Source: an uncultured Alistipes sp. (GTDB lineage: Bacteria; Bacteroidota; Bacteroidia; Bacteroidales; Rikenellaceae). Taken from it: DNA of 32,459 nt. The stretch's first letter is position 1; every line of letters starts with the position of its first letter. Under the pieces are notes generated by a model that was not told the DNA's origin, did not search any database, and saw nothing but the letters and a program-made list of their open reading frames with translations. Position numbers and translations under genes: made by a program. This document shows, piece after piece, positions 16,806 to 26,603 of the stretch. The stretch lies in the NCBI GenBank assembly GCA_944320985.1, contig CALUJN010000058.1, positions 1 through 32,459 of the forward strand, given 5' to 3'.

Positions 16806-18659
16806 ATGAAAAAGACGATTGTATCCTTGCTGTTGGCCCTCGCCGTGGGGAATACGGGTTGCAAATATCTGGATGTGGATCCCGAGATGGGCCTGGACGA
16901 AAATCAGGTCTTCACCGTATGGGACAATTTCAAGTCCTATTACTACAACATCTACGTGACGCCGACGGGTATCCATTGCAGCTATCCGCTCTATCTCGAC
17001 ATGAATGCCCGACGCTATACCTGGTACCAGTTCACCGATCTGAGCGATGCCGGACGTCTGCTGCGGAGCCAGCAGATCAAATCGGGAACCATGGGCGAGA
17101 ATGCGGCGGAGTTTACCACGTCAACGGCCGGGAGGGCTATTTCCTACTCCATGTTCCGGATCATCCGTGTGTGCAACAAGTGTATCGAGAACATCGACCG
17201 CGTGCAGCAGGTCAGGCAAGAGGACAGGGACGACCTGCTGGGCCAGGCCTATTTCGTCCGTGCGTATGCCCACTTCACGCTGTGCCGGATCTTCGGCGGA
17301 ATGCCCTATCTGGACAAGGCGCTCGACGAGGACGACGAGTGGGACATGACCCGTCTGACGGCTTGGGAAACCTATGCGCGGTGTGCCGAGGATTTTGACC
17401 GCGCCTATGATTGTTTCGTGGCTGCCGGGAAGGTCCGTCGGGATGCCGCACCGGGTACGGAAGGGCATCTGGAGAGTTCCGATATGGCCTATCCGAACGG
17501 TGTGGCGGCTAAAGCACTCAAAGCCCGTTGCCTGCTCTATGCCGCCAGCCCCCTGAATAACCTTTACGGACAGGAGGACTGGTCCCGGGCTGCCGAAGCC
17601 TGCAGTGAGGCCCTTCAGATCGCGGTTCAGTACGGCTATGATTTGGTCCCCGGGGATGAGTGGACCAGCAATTTCTGGGGGACACCCTATACCAACGAAC
17701 ATATTTGGGCGTGGAATTACGGGTCGGGAAGTTACTATCAGACGGATGTCTGGTCGGCGATTTTCGCCTATCCGCAGGCTAATTTCTCGAAATCCAGCGG
17801 TGACTGTCCGACTCAAAACTGCGTCGATTTGTTCGAAACCGTTTTCGGGGATCCCCTGGTAACCGAAGCTGAACGTGCCGAAGCGATTGCGGCGGGACAC
17901 TACAATGAACAGGATCCCTATGCGAATCGGGATCCGCGTCTGGACATGACCGTAGTCCACGACGGGAGTGTCGTCTCGATGTGTCCGACGGGAATCAACA
18001 TTTATTACGATCCGTCGACAGGCTCCTATCCGATGACGAAGATCAACGATCAGTCGCGGCAGTTTGGAATCGTTTGGGGGTCGATGGACAGTAAGTCAAC
18101 CGGTTATTCGAATACGGGATACTATTGTAACAAGTGGTGGAATGGCGGTTACGGTTCGGGAGCGGCGTCCAGGACACACCATACCGATCCTCTGGTCCGG
18201 ATGGCCGAACTCTATCTGAATTACGCCGAGGCGGTTAACGAAGCATTCGGGCCCCGAGGAACAGCCGGAGGATGTTCGCTGACGGCCCTGGAAGCGATCA
18301 ATACGATCCGTCGCCGGGTCGGAATGCCGGACGTGCAGGATCGCTTTACGGGCGATGCCACGGCATTCCGGGAGCGGATTCGTAACGAACGCTGTGTGGA
18401 ACTGGCTTTCGAAGGACATCACTATTACCATGACATCCGTCGCTGGAAGATTGCACCGCAGAAGATGACTACAACGTTGATGGGCATGTATATCGAGAAG
18501 ACGGAGGTTTCGGAGCAATATCCCAAAGGCCGGATCTATACCCGTCGGGCATTGCCGTCGAACCGCCAGGCGGCATGGAAGGATGCCATGTACTACATTC
18601 CCTTCCCGACTGAAGAGGCCAACAAGATGAAAAACTTTGTCAACAACGAAATTTGGTAG
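16806..18659 (+). CDS. SusD-like (RagB/SusD) glycan-binding lipoprotein 1
   Basis: 617 residues. Lipobox VGNTGC with Cys19, followed by KYLDVDPEM, the usual SusD opening. The body is alpha-helical with TPR-like segments ('LLGQAYFVRAYAHFTLCRIFGGMPYL', in two parts QAYFVRAYAH and GGMPYL). The C-terminal hallmark is present: 'IRNERCVELAFEGHHYYHDIRRW' (as ERCVELAFEGHHYYHDIRRW) and a final YIPFPTEE...NNEIW. It lies 10 bp after susC1 and forms the lid of that transporter at the cell surface. Slightly longer than the typical 500-600 residues. The bound glycan is unknown. Confidence 0.95.
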   Translation: MKKTIVSLLLALAVGNTGCKYLDVDPEMGLDENQVFTVWDNFKSYYYNIYVTPTGIHCSYPLYLDMNARRYTWYQFTDLSDAGRLLRSQQIKSGTMGENAAEFTTSTAGRAISYSMFRIIRVCNKCIENIDRVQQVRQEDRDDLLGQAYFVRAYAHFTLCRIFGGMPYLDKALDEDDEWDMTRLTAWETYARCAEDFDRAYDCFVAAGKVRRDAAPGTEGHLESSDMAYPNGVAAKALKARCLLYAASPLNNLYGQEDWSRAAEACSEALQIAVQYGYDLVPGDEWTSNFWGTPYTNEHIWAWNYGSGSYYQTDVWSAIFAYPQANFSKSSGDCPTQNCVDLFETVFGDPLVTEAERAEAIAAGHYNEQDPYANRDPRLDMTVVHDGSVVSMCPTGINIYYDPSTGSYPMTKINDQSRQFGIVWGSMDSKSTGYSNTGYYCNKWWNGGYGSGAASRTHHTDPLVRMAELYLNYAEAVNEAFGPRGTAGGCSLTALEAINTIRRRVGMPDVQDRFTGDATAFRERIRNERCVELAFEGHHYYHDIRRWKIAPQKMTTTLMGMYIEKTEVSEQYPKGRIYTRRALPSNRQAAWKDAMYYIPFPTEEANKMKNFVNNEIW

Positions 18660-18678
18660 AATCACACAGCCGAGAACC

Positions 18679-21576
18679 ATGAAGAACAACTTTACAACAT
18701 ATCTGACAGGCATCCTGACGCTGTTTGCCGTGGCGACGCTCCAGGGTGCTCCGCAACATTCCGGTCCGAAATCCGGGCGCAGTTCGGCGGAAGATTCCGG
18801 TATCGTGACGGATTCGGTGCTCTGGATGCAGCGACCGTTGCGCATCTATCAGACGTTGGATCTTCCTTATGTCCGAAGTCTTGAAAAGAGACTCTCGACG
18901 GGCAGTGCCACGACCTATTACGAATGCGATCTGGAAAAGTATCCTTCGACGGATCTCCGGAACTCGTTCACGGGGATTGTGGACGGACTGACCGTCACCG
19001 AGCGCAGTGGAATGCCGGGACTTCATTATGCCGAAGAGGGACTTCGCGGGGCAATTTCCGGACGCGGCTTTACGCCGGAGTTCATTGTCGACGGAATGCC
19101 AGTCTACCTTTCGCAACTGCAGCTCGATCCAGAGGAGATCGAAAGTTTAACTTTCGTGCGGGACATTGCCGACAAGGCGCTTTTCGGTTCGCGATCGGCC
19201 GGCGGGGTGATCCACATCACTACCCGGCGCGGATTGTCCGAGGGACGCAGGATGCGGGTTGGATTCGAAAGCGGTGTGAGCGTGGTGGACCGTTCGCCCG
19301 AATGGGTCAACGGTGTCGAGTATGCCCGACTCCAGAATCAGGCACGGATCAACAGCGGATACAAACCGACTTACTCCAATTCGGCGATCGAAGGGTACAT
19401 GCTCCAGGATCCGAACAATCTCATGACTCCCAATGTTGATTATCGCAAGTTGATGTTCAAGGATACGAAACCTTATTACAAGGCGAATGTTTCATTTGAC
19501 GGAGGTTCCGAACGGCTCTCGTACTGTGCCTATCTTGGATATGCGGGAGAGGGTGATATTTTCAAGGTGGGAAGCCGGGCGGATTTCAATCGACTGACGG
19601 TTCGAACCCGCCTCAATGCGGCCATTACGCACGATTTGGAGATTGATTTCGGATTTGCCGGAGGGTTGAGTTTCCGGCGTTCGCCGCGTTACGGGAACAG
19701 TGGGTCGGCATCGGTCTGTGAATTCGACAAGGCCTTTGCCAATGCGGTTCGCACCCCGGCGATCGAGTTTCCGCTGATCGTTTCCCGGGACGAGACTACC
19801 GGAAATACCGTTTACGGAGTCAGCCAGAATTACGGAACGAATCCCTATGCATCTCTTACGGAAAACGGCTTTTTTACCGAAAAGGGACGTTCGGGGACGG
19901 TGACTGCTTCGCTGACCTACGATCTGCACGCACTGCTCAAGGGGTTGAAGTTCCGGTCCTATGTGGGGCTCGACGTCTTCAATATGACCCGGATCGGCAA
20001 AAATCCTGACTATACGGCGGTCATTTACGATCCCGCCAGCGGTACGACGACCAAGACCTCACACGAAGGAACCCAGGTATCGGGGAAGTCGATCATGGGG
20101 AAATGGACCCATCAAGGGTTGTTTCTACACGAGAAACTGAGCTATGACTACCACGAAGGCGACCACCGGGTCGGTGCGGCGGCCGTTTTCTATCTGGAAA
20201 GTGTCGAACGCTCGGGAAATACCTACCGGGAGCGTCAACAGTCGTTGGTCGGCTCTTTCGATTATGCTTTCCGAGAGAAGTATCTTTTTCAAGCGGTGGT
20301 CAACTATGCCGGCTCTTCGATGTTCCGCCCCGGGAAACGTTATGGTGTTTTTCCGTCGTTCGGAATTGGATGGGTGCTCTCCGAAGAGGGTTTCCTGTGC
20401 GACAGCCGATGGCTGGATTTCCTGAAAGTTCGGGCTCAGGTCGGTGTTCTGGGGTACGACTCTTTCGGGACTCAAGGGCTCTATGAAGACTACTATACGA
20501 AAAGCAAGGGGATCAATTTCGGCCCCTATACGACGAACTATCAGTGGCTGGGCTCCACGAACCGCTATCAGTCCTACGTCAATACCATCTCGCGGTTGGG
20601 GAATCCCGACCTGAGTTGGGAGAAACGTCGGGAGTTGACCGTCGGGTTCGACGCCCTGCTGTTGCGGCAGCGACTCTCCCTTGAGTTGAATTATTTCAGC
20701 ATCAAACGGGACGGGATCATCACCAACATGAGTTCCGTGCTTCCGGACATTTGGGGAATGGACGGTGTCGGAACCTTCGAGAACTACAACGATATCCGTT
20801 ATCGCGGTTGGGAGGCGGCGCTCTATTGGTCGGACCGGATCGGCCAGGTCAGCTATACGGTGGGCGGAAGCATCTCGACCGTCCGGGGCAAATATTTGAA
20901 GTACAACGAAAAGGTCGTTTACGACTACCAGCGGATTACCGGATCCGAGGTCGGATCCTACCGCGGCTATGTCTGCCTGGGAAAGTTTGCGAGCCAGGAG
21001 GAGATCGACGCTTCGCCCCGGCAGCTTTTCGACGATGCCGTTCAGGTCGGAGACCTGAAATATGCCGATTTGAACGGGGACGGGATCGTCGACAGCAACG
21101 ACACCCGCGTCATCGGGAATACGAATCCCAAGGTGAATTACTCCGTAAGCCTTCGGCTCCGTTATCGGCATTTCGACCTGACGATCGTCGGGACGGGACG
21201 TGCGGGATTCAACACGCCGCTGACGAACGACTGGTATTGGAATGGATGGGGGACGGACAACTATTCGGCTTTCGTGCGGGACAACATCGGCGGCGACTAC
21301 CCGCGGCTCTCCTATGTCAAATCGAATAACAATTTTCAGAAGTCGACCTTTTGGCTACGTGACGGAGGTTATTTCAAGATTCAGAACATCGAATTGGGGT
21401 ATGATTGTCGGTTCCGTCGGGCTTCGGCCTTCAAAAACCTGAGGGTCTTCCTGCGGGGAGCCAATCTCTGGACCCTCAGTGGAATCAAGGATGTCGATCC
21501 CGAGAATATAGACGCCGGGGTGACCGAATATCCGCTTTATCGGACCTTTACCGCCGGATTCAAATTGACCTTTTAA
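18679..21576 (+). CDS. Short SusC-like TonB-dependent transporter 2, lacking the N-terminal regulatory domain
   Basis: 965 residues from ATG 18679. The open frame begins at 18637, but that part overlaps susD1, and MKNNFTTYLTGILTLF is a proper signal peptide. Unlike SusC1 there is no carboxypeptidase-D-like domain and no clear TonB box of the VVxGYG type. After the signal an unfamiliar segment of about 65 residues leads into a degenerate plug (FTGIVDGLTV, EFIVDGMPVYLSQL, LDPEEIESLTFVRDIADKAL, GSRSAGGVIHITTRRG). The barrel is complete and ends TFTAGFKLTF with a terminal Phe. It is paired with SusD2, whose gene starts 3 bp later. Probable function is import of another form of the same glycan, or a partner role. 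TonB coupling is uncertain. Confidence 0.92.
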   Translation: MKNNFTTYLTGILTLFAVATLQGAPQHSGPKSGRSSAEDSGIVTDSVLWMQRPLRIYQTLDLPYVRSLEKRLSTGSATTYYECDLEKYPSTDLRNSFTGIVDGLTVTERSGMPGLHYAEEGLRGAISGRGFTPEFIVDGMPVYLSQLQLDPEEIESLTFVRDIADKALFGSRSAGGVIHITTRRGLSEGRRMRVGFESGVSVVDRSPEWVNGVEYARLQNQARINSGYKPTYSNSAIEGYMLQDPNNLMTPNVDYRKLMFKDTKPYYKANVSFDGGSERLSYCAYLGYAGEGDIFKVGSRADFNRLTVRTRLNAAITHDLEIDFGFAGGLSFRRSPRYGNSGSASVCEFDKAFANAVRTPAIEFPLIVSRDETTGNTVYGVSQNYGTNPYASLTENGFFTEKGRSGTVTASLTYDLHALLKGLKFRSYVGLDVFNMTRIGKNPDYTAVIYDPASGTTTKTSHEGTQVSGKSIMGKWTHQGLFLHEKLSYDYHEGDHRVGAAAVFYLESVERSGNTYRERQQSLVGSFDYAFREKYLFQAVVNYAGSSMFRPGKRYGVFPSFGIGWVLSEEGFLCDSRWLDFLKVRAQVGVLGYDSFGTQGLYEDYYTKSKGINFGPYTTNYQWLGSTNRYQSYVNTISRLGNPDLSWEKRRELTVGFDALLLRQRLSLELNYFSIKRDGIITNMSSVLPDIWGMDGVGTFENYNDIRYRGWEAALYWSDRIGQVSYTVGGSISTVRGKYLKYNEKVVYDYQRITGSEVGSYRGYVCLGKFASQEEIDASPRQLFDDAVQVGDLKYADLNGDGIVDSNDTRVIGNTNPKVNYSVSLRLRYRHFDLTIVGTGRAGFNTPLTNDWYWNGWGTDNYSAFVRDNIGGDYPRLSYVKSNNNFQKSTFWLRDGGYFKIQNIELGYDCRFRRASAFKNLRVFLRGANLWTLSGIKDVDPENIDAGVTEYPLYRTFTAGFKLTF

Positions 21577-21579
21577 ACC

Positions 21580-23346
21580 ATGAGTGCCATGAAAAAGACA
21601 TTGTTCGGGCTGATTGCCGGATGGGTGTTGACCGGATGTTCAGACTTCCTCGATCCGCTGCCCAACGGACACTATACGGACCAGAACCTCGACGAATACC
21701 CTTCCATGATTCGGGGATTTGTCGAGAAGAGTTACGACCTGCTGCCCACGGCCTATACGAAGGCGGAATACCTCTATCTCGATGGAGCTACGGACGATCT
21801 GGTCATCACATCGCAGACCCATGCGATGCGTCGGTTTGCGCTCGGAGCGGGCACGCCGGCGAGCGATCCTTTCGAGACCTACTGGGTCCGGGACTATCAG
21901 GGGATCATGTATGTGAACCGTTTCCTGGAAAACGATCTGGGACTCAACACCCGTTATCTGATCAACGACGAACAGAACCGGCTCCTGCAACGCAATCTCC
22001 AGGGTGACGCCTATGCGTTGAGGGCGTGGTGGCAGTACGACCTGCTGCGCAAATGGGGAGGTCGGGGTACCGACGGGCGGCTGCTGGGATTCCCGATCGT
22101 CACCCGACCAATCGATGTGTTCGAGGCTGATCCCGATGATTTCGAGCGGGCGACCTACGACGAATGCGTGGCCCGGATCCTTGAGGATTGCGACCGAGCC
22201 CTCGAATACCTCCCGGAAGCCAACCGGGACTGGCTTGCGACCAATACGAACCTGGAGGGTGCGATCCGCTGGCATCGTTTCGACGGCGTGGCGGTCAAGG
22301 CGCTGAAGGCGCTGGTCTATCTGCAATGGGCCTCTCCGGCTTTCAATCCGGATGATGACCGGACCCGTTGGGAGAAGGCTGCACAATATGCGGCCGAGGT
22401 GATGGATTTCAAACTCGAACAGGACGGCGCTTACGGATTCGATCCTGCCACGGGTTTTGCCTGGACCGATCCCAACAGCCCCGAGATTATCTGGTCGTCC
22501 GATTACGTAAAGGGCAGTACGCTGGAAAAACTCTTCTATCCCGGCGGCTTCCTCGGGACCGGATCCCTGGGTCCGACTCAGGAGCTGGTCGATGCGTTTC
22601 CGATGGCCAACGGTTACCCGATAGATCACGAACTGGGGAATTACGATTCGCGCAATCCGTATGCGAACCGGGATCCGCGCCTTTACCAGGCCATTTATTG
22701 CCACGGTGCCGAGGTCCGGCGCCCTTCGAACGACGAGGTGATGTATGTGTTCGACATGTCGGTCGGCGGCCGGGACGAAGCGGGCGGAATCAACAATTCG
22801 ATGACCAACTATTACATCCGCAAATACCTCTATGCGGGATGGAACGGCAATGACGATGCCATCCAGACCATGCCTAAATCCATCTTTTTTATCCGTTGGG
22901 CGCACATGTGCCTGGCCTTTGCCGAGGCGGCCAACCGTGTTTCGGGTCCGACCGCCGAATTGTACGGATACACCGCGAAACAGGCGCTGGGCTTTTTGCG
23001 CAGCCGAGCGATGAACGACGGAACGCCCGGCATCGGGGCGGAATCCGACCCCTATCTGGACGAGTGTGCGGCTGCGGGTAAGGAAATGTTCGAGGCGTTG
23101 GTTCGCAACGAGAGGCGCATCGAACTTTGCTTTGAGGGGCAACGCTTTTACGACCTGCGGCGTTGGGCCACGAGTCCTGCATCCCTGAACACTTCGGTGA
23201 GCAAACCCGTGATCACGGCGACACAGATCTCTCGGACCGAAGTGGAAAAACGTTCCTATGCTTCGCAATGGATACCCATCCCCTATACGGAGATGACCCA
23301 CATGAAAAACATGGTTCAGAACGAAGGCTGGTCCAATTGGGAATAA
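21580..23346 (+). CDS. SusD-like (RagB/SusD) glycan-binding lipoprotein 2
   Basis: 588 residues if the ATG at 21580 is used. The ATG at 21589 (MKKTLFGLIAGWVLTGC) is as likely and gives 585. Lipobox VLTGC with Cys20, then SDFLDPLPNG. Hallmarks include GDAYALRAWWQYDLLRKWGG (the TPR helix), 'NRDPRLYQAIYCHGAEV', and the C-terminal ERRIELCFEGQRFYDLRRW with a final WIPIPYTEMTHMKNMVQNEG. It follows SusC2 by 3 bp, so translation is probably coupled. It is clearly divergent from SusD1 in sequence, suggesting that the two SusCD pairs are not a recent duplication. Confidence 0.95.
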   Translation: MSAMKKTLFGLIAGWVLTGCSDFLDPLPNGHYTDQNLDEYPSMIRGFVEKSYDLLPTAYTKAEYLYLDGATDDLVITSQTHAMRRFALGAGTPASDPFETYWVRDYQGIMYVNRFLENDLGLNTRYLINDEQNRLLQRNLQGDAYALRAWWQYDLLRKWGGRGTDGRLLGFPIVTRPIDVFEADPDDFERATYDECVARILEDCDRALEYLPEANRDWLATNTNLEGAIRWHRFDGVAVKALKALVYLQWASPAFNPDDDRTRWEKAAQYAAEVMDFKLEQDGAYGFDPATGFAWTDPNSPEIIWSSDYVKGSTLEKLFYPGGFLGTGSLGPTQELVDAFPMANGYPIDHELGNYDSRNPYANRDPRLYQAIYCHGAEVRRPSNDEVMYVFDMSVGGRDEAGGINNSMTNYYIRKYLYAGWNGNDDAIQTMPKSIFFIRWAHMCLAFAEAANRVSGPTAELYGYTAKQALGFLRSRAMNDGTPGIGAESDPYLDECAAAGKEMFEALVRNERRIELCFEGQRFYDLRRWATSPASLNTSVSKPVITATQISRTEVEKRSYASQWIPIPYTEMTHMKNMVQNEGWSNWE

Positions 23347-23360
23347 TACAATCGCACGAT

Positions 23361-24392
23361 ATGAAAAGACAAAATCTTATTCTGTTGCTTTGCCCGGCTC
23401 TGCTGACCGGCTGCTACGACGACTATGTCGAGGACTACGACTACAGCGGGGTGTATATTGCCTATCAGTACGATCTGCGCTCCTTTGTCGTCGGTGAGGG
23501 GATGTCGTTCGAAATCGGATCGGTGCTTGGCGGCGTGCTTGCAAACGACCGCGACCGATCGGTTTACTACACCTTCGACGACAACCTGGTTACGGGCGAC
23601 CTTGCGCCCTATTGCGACGGGACCTCCCCATTTACGGCCTGGGAGGCGATGAGCGGTGCCGTTTCGGTCTCGGGGATCAGCCAGTCTTATGTTTCGGAGG
23701 CGGTAAAGGCCAGTCCGATTCGGGCGTTCACGCCGCTGCCGCGGGAGTATTTCTCGGTCAGCGACGAAGGGAAAATGACCATTGCCCGCGGCCGTCATAC
23801 GGGGACCGTCACGTTGAAAGCCGACTCCGTGGCCCTGCTCTCCGATCCGCAGGTCGGTTATGAACCCTACTACGCCATCGGATACCGCATCACGAGTGCT
23901 GATGCCGATACGGTATTGCTTTCCAAATCCTTCGAGGTGATCGCCGTTCGTTGTGAAAACATGCTTTTCGGACACTATTATCATGGCGGGAAGAGCTTTA
24001 CGGTCGATCCGTCGGGCCTGGTCTCGAACGTGAAGGTCTATCCGACGACCATTCCCAGCGAGGAGGGTACCCATTCGGTATATACGCTGACGACGGTAGC
24101 CCCTGATGCCGTGGTTACCGATTACATCGGAAATGGCAGCAAGTCCGGTTCGTTGCGGTTGACGCTCGACCGTGATCGGGTCGCGGTTACTTCGGAGACG
24201 GTGGCCGTCGAGGATCTGGGCAGCAGCTACAATCGGGCGCGGTTGCTTCAGGACCGCAAGATCTTCCTCCATTACCGCTATCCTAACGGAGACGGGACCT
24301 ATACCGAGGTGATCGATACGCTGAGTTTCCGCAACCGGATCCGGGACGGTGTAAACGAGTGGCAGGACAGCGATCCGACGCATTACGAATAG
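23361..24392 (+). CDS. DUF1735/DUF4361 surface lipoprotein (probable surface glycan-binding protein)
   Basis: 343 residues from ATG 23361. The frame is open back to 23163, but that part is inside susD2. Lipobox LLTGC with Cys18, then YDDYVEDYDYSGVYIAYQ, the usual opening of DUF1735 (BT_3987-like) lipoproteins. The DUF1735 part (about 25-175) contains REYFSVSDEGKMTI. The C-terminal part matches DUF4361, ending LRDGVNEW-like as FRNRIRDGVNEWQD. Proteins of this build follow susD in many PULs and bind glycan at the surface. No catalytic residues are evident. It lies 14 bp after susD2 and 4 bp before the PL8-type gene, inside one operon. Confidence 0.88.
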   Translation: MKRQNLILLLCPALLTGCYDDYVEDYDYSGVYIAYQYDLRSFVVGEGMSFEIGSVLGGVLANDRDRSVYYTFDDNLVTGDLAPYCDGTSPFTAWEAMSGAVSVSGISQSYVSEAVKASPIRAFTPLPREYFSVSDEGKMTIARGRHTGTVTLKADSVALLSDPQVGYEPYYAIGYRITSADADTVLLSKSFEVIAVRCENMLFGHYYHGGKSFTVDPSGLVSNVKVYPTTIPSEEGTHSVYTLTTVAPDAVVTDYIGNGSKSGSLRLTLDRDRVAVTSETVAVEDLGSSYNRARLLQDRKIFLHYRYPNGDGTYTEVIDTLSFRNRIRDGVNEWQDSDPTHYE

Positions 24393-24396
24393 CGAA

Positions 24397-26592
24397 ATGA
24401 TGTTGGGAAGCATGACGAAACTACTGCTGAGTTGTCTGGCCGTTGTGGCGGGCGGTGCGGCTTACGCCGGATCGCTGGGTCCGTTGCGGGAGGCTTTTGT
24501 CCGGGTTGCGGCCCTGTCGTATGCTTCTGACGATGCTCTTGCGCGTCGATTCATCGCGTATTCCGATTACGGGCGGGCCAACGACGTGCTGCAGTTGCAA
24601 CTTTACACCTCCGTGCACCTTCCCGGAGAGGAGGTGGAGCGTCTGCTCGGCCTGATGGATGAGCGGGGGTGCTGGCGCGATATCGACTATACGGACCAAA
24701 CCCGCGGACGCTGGCAGCCGACCCTCCATCTTACCCGGCTTCAGGCTCTGGCCAAGCTCTGGGCGGCCCCCGATTCGGAATATGTCCGCGATCCGCGGTT
24801 GTGCCGAGCCTTGCACGCGGGAATCGGCTGCTGGCTGCGTCTCGATCCCCGCTGCCCCAATTGGTGGCACAACGAAATCGGCGTTCCGAAAAAACTGGCG
24901 ACCGTTCTGTTGATGCTCGGCGACGAGGCTTCGCCTGACGAGGTGGCGGGAGGAGTGCGCATTCTGGATCGTTCGCCTTTCGGCCGTACCGGACAGAACC
25001 GGGTATGGCTGGCGGGCAACAACCTCATGAAGGGGCTGCTGACCGATGACGAGGAACTGGTGGCCCGGGCCCGGGATACGATAGCTTCGGAGATCTGCCT
25101 GACGACCGGCGAAGGGATTCAGTCCGACTGGTCGTACCATCAGCACGGACCGCAGCTTCAGTTCGGGAACTATGGTCTGGCCTATGCCGAAAGCCTTTCA
25201 TTCTGGTTCCGGGTGCTGGAGGAAACGCCTTATGCCTTTTCGGATGCGGCATACGGGATTTTGCGTCGGTTGCTGACCGACGGAATCGCGCGAAGTGTCT
25301 GGCGCGGGATTTTGGATCCGAATTTCTGTGGGCGGCAGGTATTTCCCGATGCCGGACGGGGCAAGGCCCTCTCGCTGGCCGTGACGGCCCGGAATCTGGC
25401 GGCGATAGAGCGCCCCGGAAGTCGGGAATTCTCCCGCCTGGCCGATCGTATCCTCTTCCCGGCGCGTCGCGAGGGCGCAACCGGCAGCCGTTATTATTGG
25501 CGTTCGGATGGTGGAATTTATCGTACCGGGCGGTGGTATGCTTCGGTCCGTATGCATTCCGAACGCACGGTCGGCTTTGAAATGACTAACCGCGAGAATC
25601 TGTTGGCGCACTTTTCGGCTGACGGGGCCCTGTTGAACATGCAGCACGGTGCGGAATATGAAAACATCTTTGCCTGTTGGGACTGGCGGCGGATTCCCGG
25701 GACCACAGCCTACGATGACGGCCTTCCGATCAAGAGCAGCGATGCGATTCCGGAGAAGCGGAACCGCACCCGCCGGGTCGGCGGGCTCGCGGCCGACGGG
25801 ATGCTCTGTACGACGATGGAACTGAACCGAGACAGTCTCCGGGCCCTCAAGTCGAATTTTTTCTTCGGCCGCTGCGGAGTGGCTCTGGGCTGCGGGATCC
25901 GCAGCCTGGATCCGACTCATCGGACGCTCTTTACGACGTTGGAACAGAATCGCCTGCGGGGCGATGTCACGGTGGGTTCGGTCGACTGTGTCTCTCGGTT
26001 CGAGGAGGAGGTTCCGACAGCCCGGAATTTTCCGTCGGGTACGGTTCGGTGGGTGCATCACGACAAGCGGGGTTATCTCCTGCTCGACGGGCCCGATTTA
26101 CGGCTTTCGACCCTCGGACAGTCCGGTACGTGGGAGCCGATCGACCCGTTTTACCGAGATTGTCCGGATTCGGCCCGAATCTTCAAATGCTGGATCGAGC
26201 ATCGCCACGACCGTTCCGACCGGTATGCTTACGTGCTGCTCCCGGGGCGGAGTGCAAAACGGACCGCCCGGTTGGCGGAGAAGTGCCCTGTACAGGTACT
26301 GCGCAATGACACCTTGTGTCAGGTGGTCCGGTCCGGACATCATCTCTGTGCCGTATTCCATGAGCCCGGATCGGTTGTCGACGGAAAGGTCGCACTCCGT
26401 ACCGATGCCCCGGCCATTCTCCTGTTCGATACCCGCAGCGAGCGGATCCGCATCTCCTCCCCGTCGGCCCGGAGCGTGCATGTCATCCTGCGGCGCGGAA
26501 AGCGCTGTCGCTCCGCCGTTGTGGAACTTCCGCAGGACGCTGCGAACCGCGGAGCGACGGTTTGCACCCGATTCAAGAGACATAAACCCTAA
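24397..26592 (+). CDS. PL8-family polysaccharide lyase (chondroitin/hyaluronate/xanthan lyase fold)
   Basis: 731 residues from ATG 24397. ATG 24412 (MTKLLLSCLAVVAGGAAYAG) also gives a good signal peptide. The (alpha/alpha) toroid carries the PL8 blocks NWWHNEIGVPK (155-165) and DWSYHQHGPQLQFGNYG (244-260). These give Asn155, His250 and Tyr259 as the likely catalytic set, with Arg303 or Arg313 (WRGILDPNFCGRQ) next. The C-terminal sandwich has the family's GAEYENIFACWDWRRIPGTT. PL8 enzymes split bonds to uronic acids by beta-elimination. Known substrates are chondroitin, hyaluronate and xanthan, so specificity must not be assumed. No lipobox, so probably periplasmic. The usual companions for glycosaminoglycan use (sulfatases, GH88) are absent. 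Confidence 0.9.
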   Translation: MMLGSMTKLLLSCLAVVAGGAAYAGSLGPLREAFVRVAALSYASDDALARRFIAYSDYGRANDVLQLQLYTSVHLPGEEVERLLGLMDERGCWRDIDYTDQTRGRWQPTLHLTRLQALAKLWAAPDSEYVRDPRLCRALHAGIGCWLRLDPRCPNWWHNEIGVPKKLATVLLMLGDEASPDEVAGGVRILDRSPFGRTGQNRVWLAGNNLMKGLLTDDEELVARARDTIASEICLTTGEGIQSDWSYHQHGPQLQFGNYGLAYAESLSFWFRVLEETPYAFSDAAYGILRRLLTDGIARSVWRGILDPNFCGRQVFPDAGRGKALSLAVTARNLAAIERPGSREFSRLADRILFPARREGATGSRYYWRSDGGIYRTGRWYASVRMHSERTVGFEMTNRENLLAHFSADGALLNMQHGAEYENIFACWDWRRIPGTTAYDDGLPIKSSDAIPEKRNRTRRVGGLAADGMLCTTMELNRDSLRALKSNFFFGRCGVALGCGIRSLDPTHRTLFTTLEQNRLRGDVTVGSVDCVSRFEEEVPTARNFPSGTVRWVHHDKRGYLLLDGPDLRLSTLGQSGTWEPIDPFYRDCPDSARIFKCWIEHRHDRSDRYAYVLLPGRSAKRTARLAEKCPVQVLRNDTLCQVVRSGHHLCAVFHEPGSVVDGKVALRTDAPAILLFDTRSERIRISSPSARSVHVILRRGKRCRSAVVELPQDAANRGATVCTRFKRHKP

Positions 26593-26603
26593 TACTTCAA
26601 TCC

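Noticed and set aside
21640-23301. 553-codon open frame antisense to susD2
   Set aside because: Shadow of the SusD gene. No start context, signal or motif supports it.
24397-26592. Reading the PL8-type gene as proof of chondroitin or hyaluronan use
   Set aside because: PL8 also includes xanthan lyases, and sulfatases and GH88 are absent, so a host-glycan assignment is not justified.
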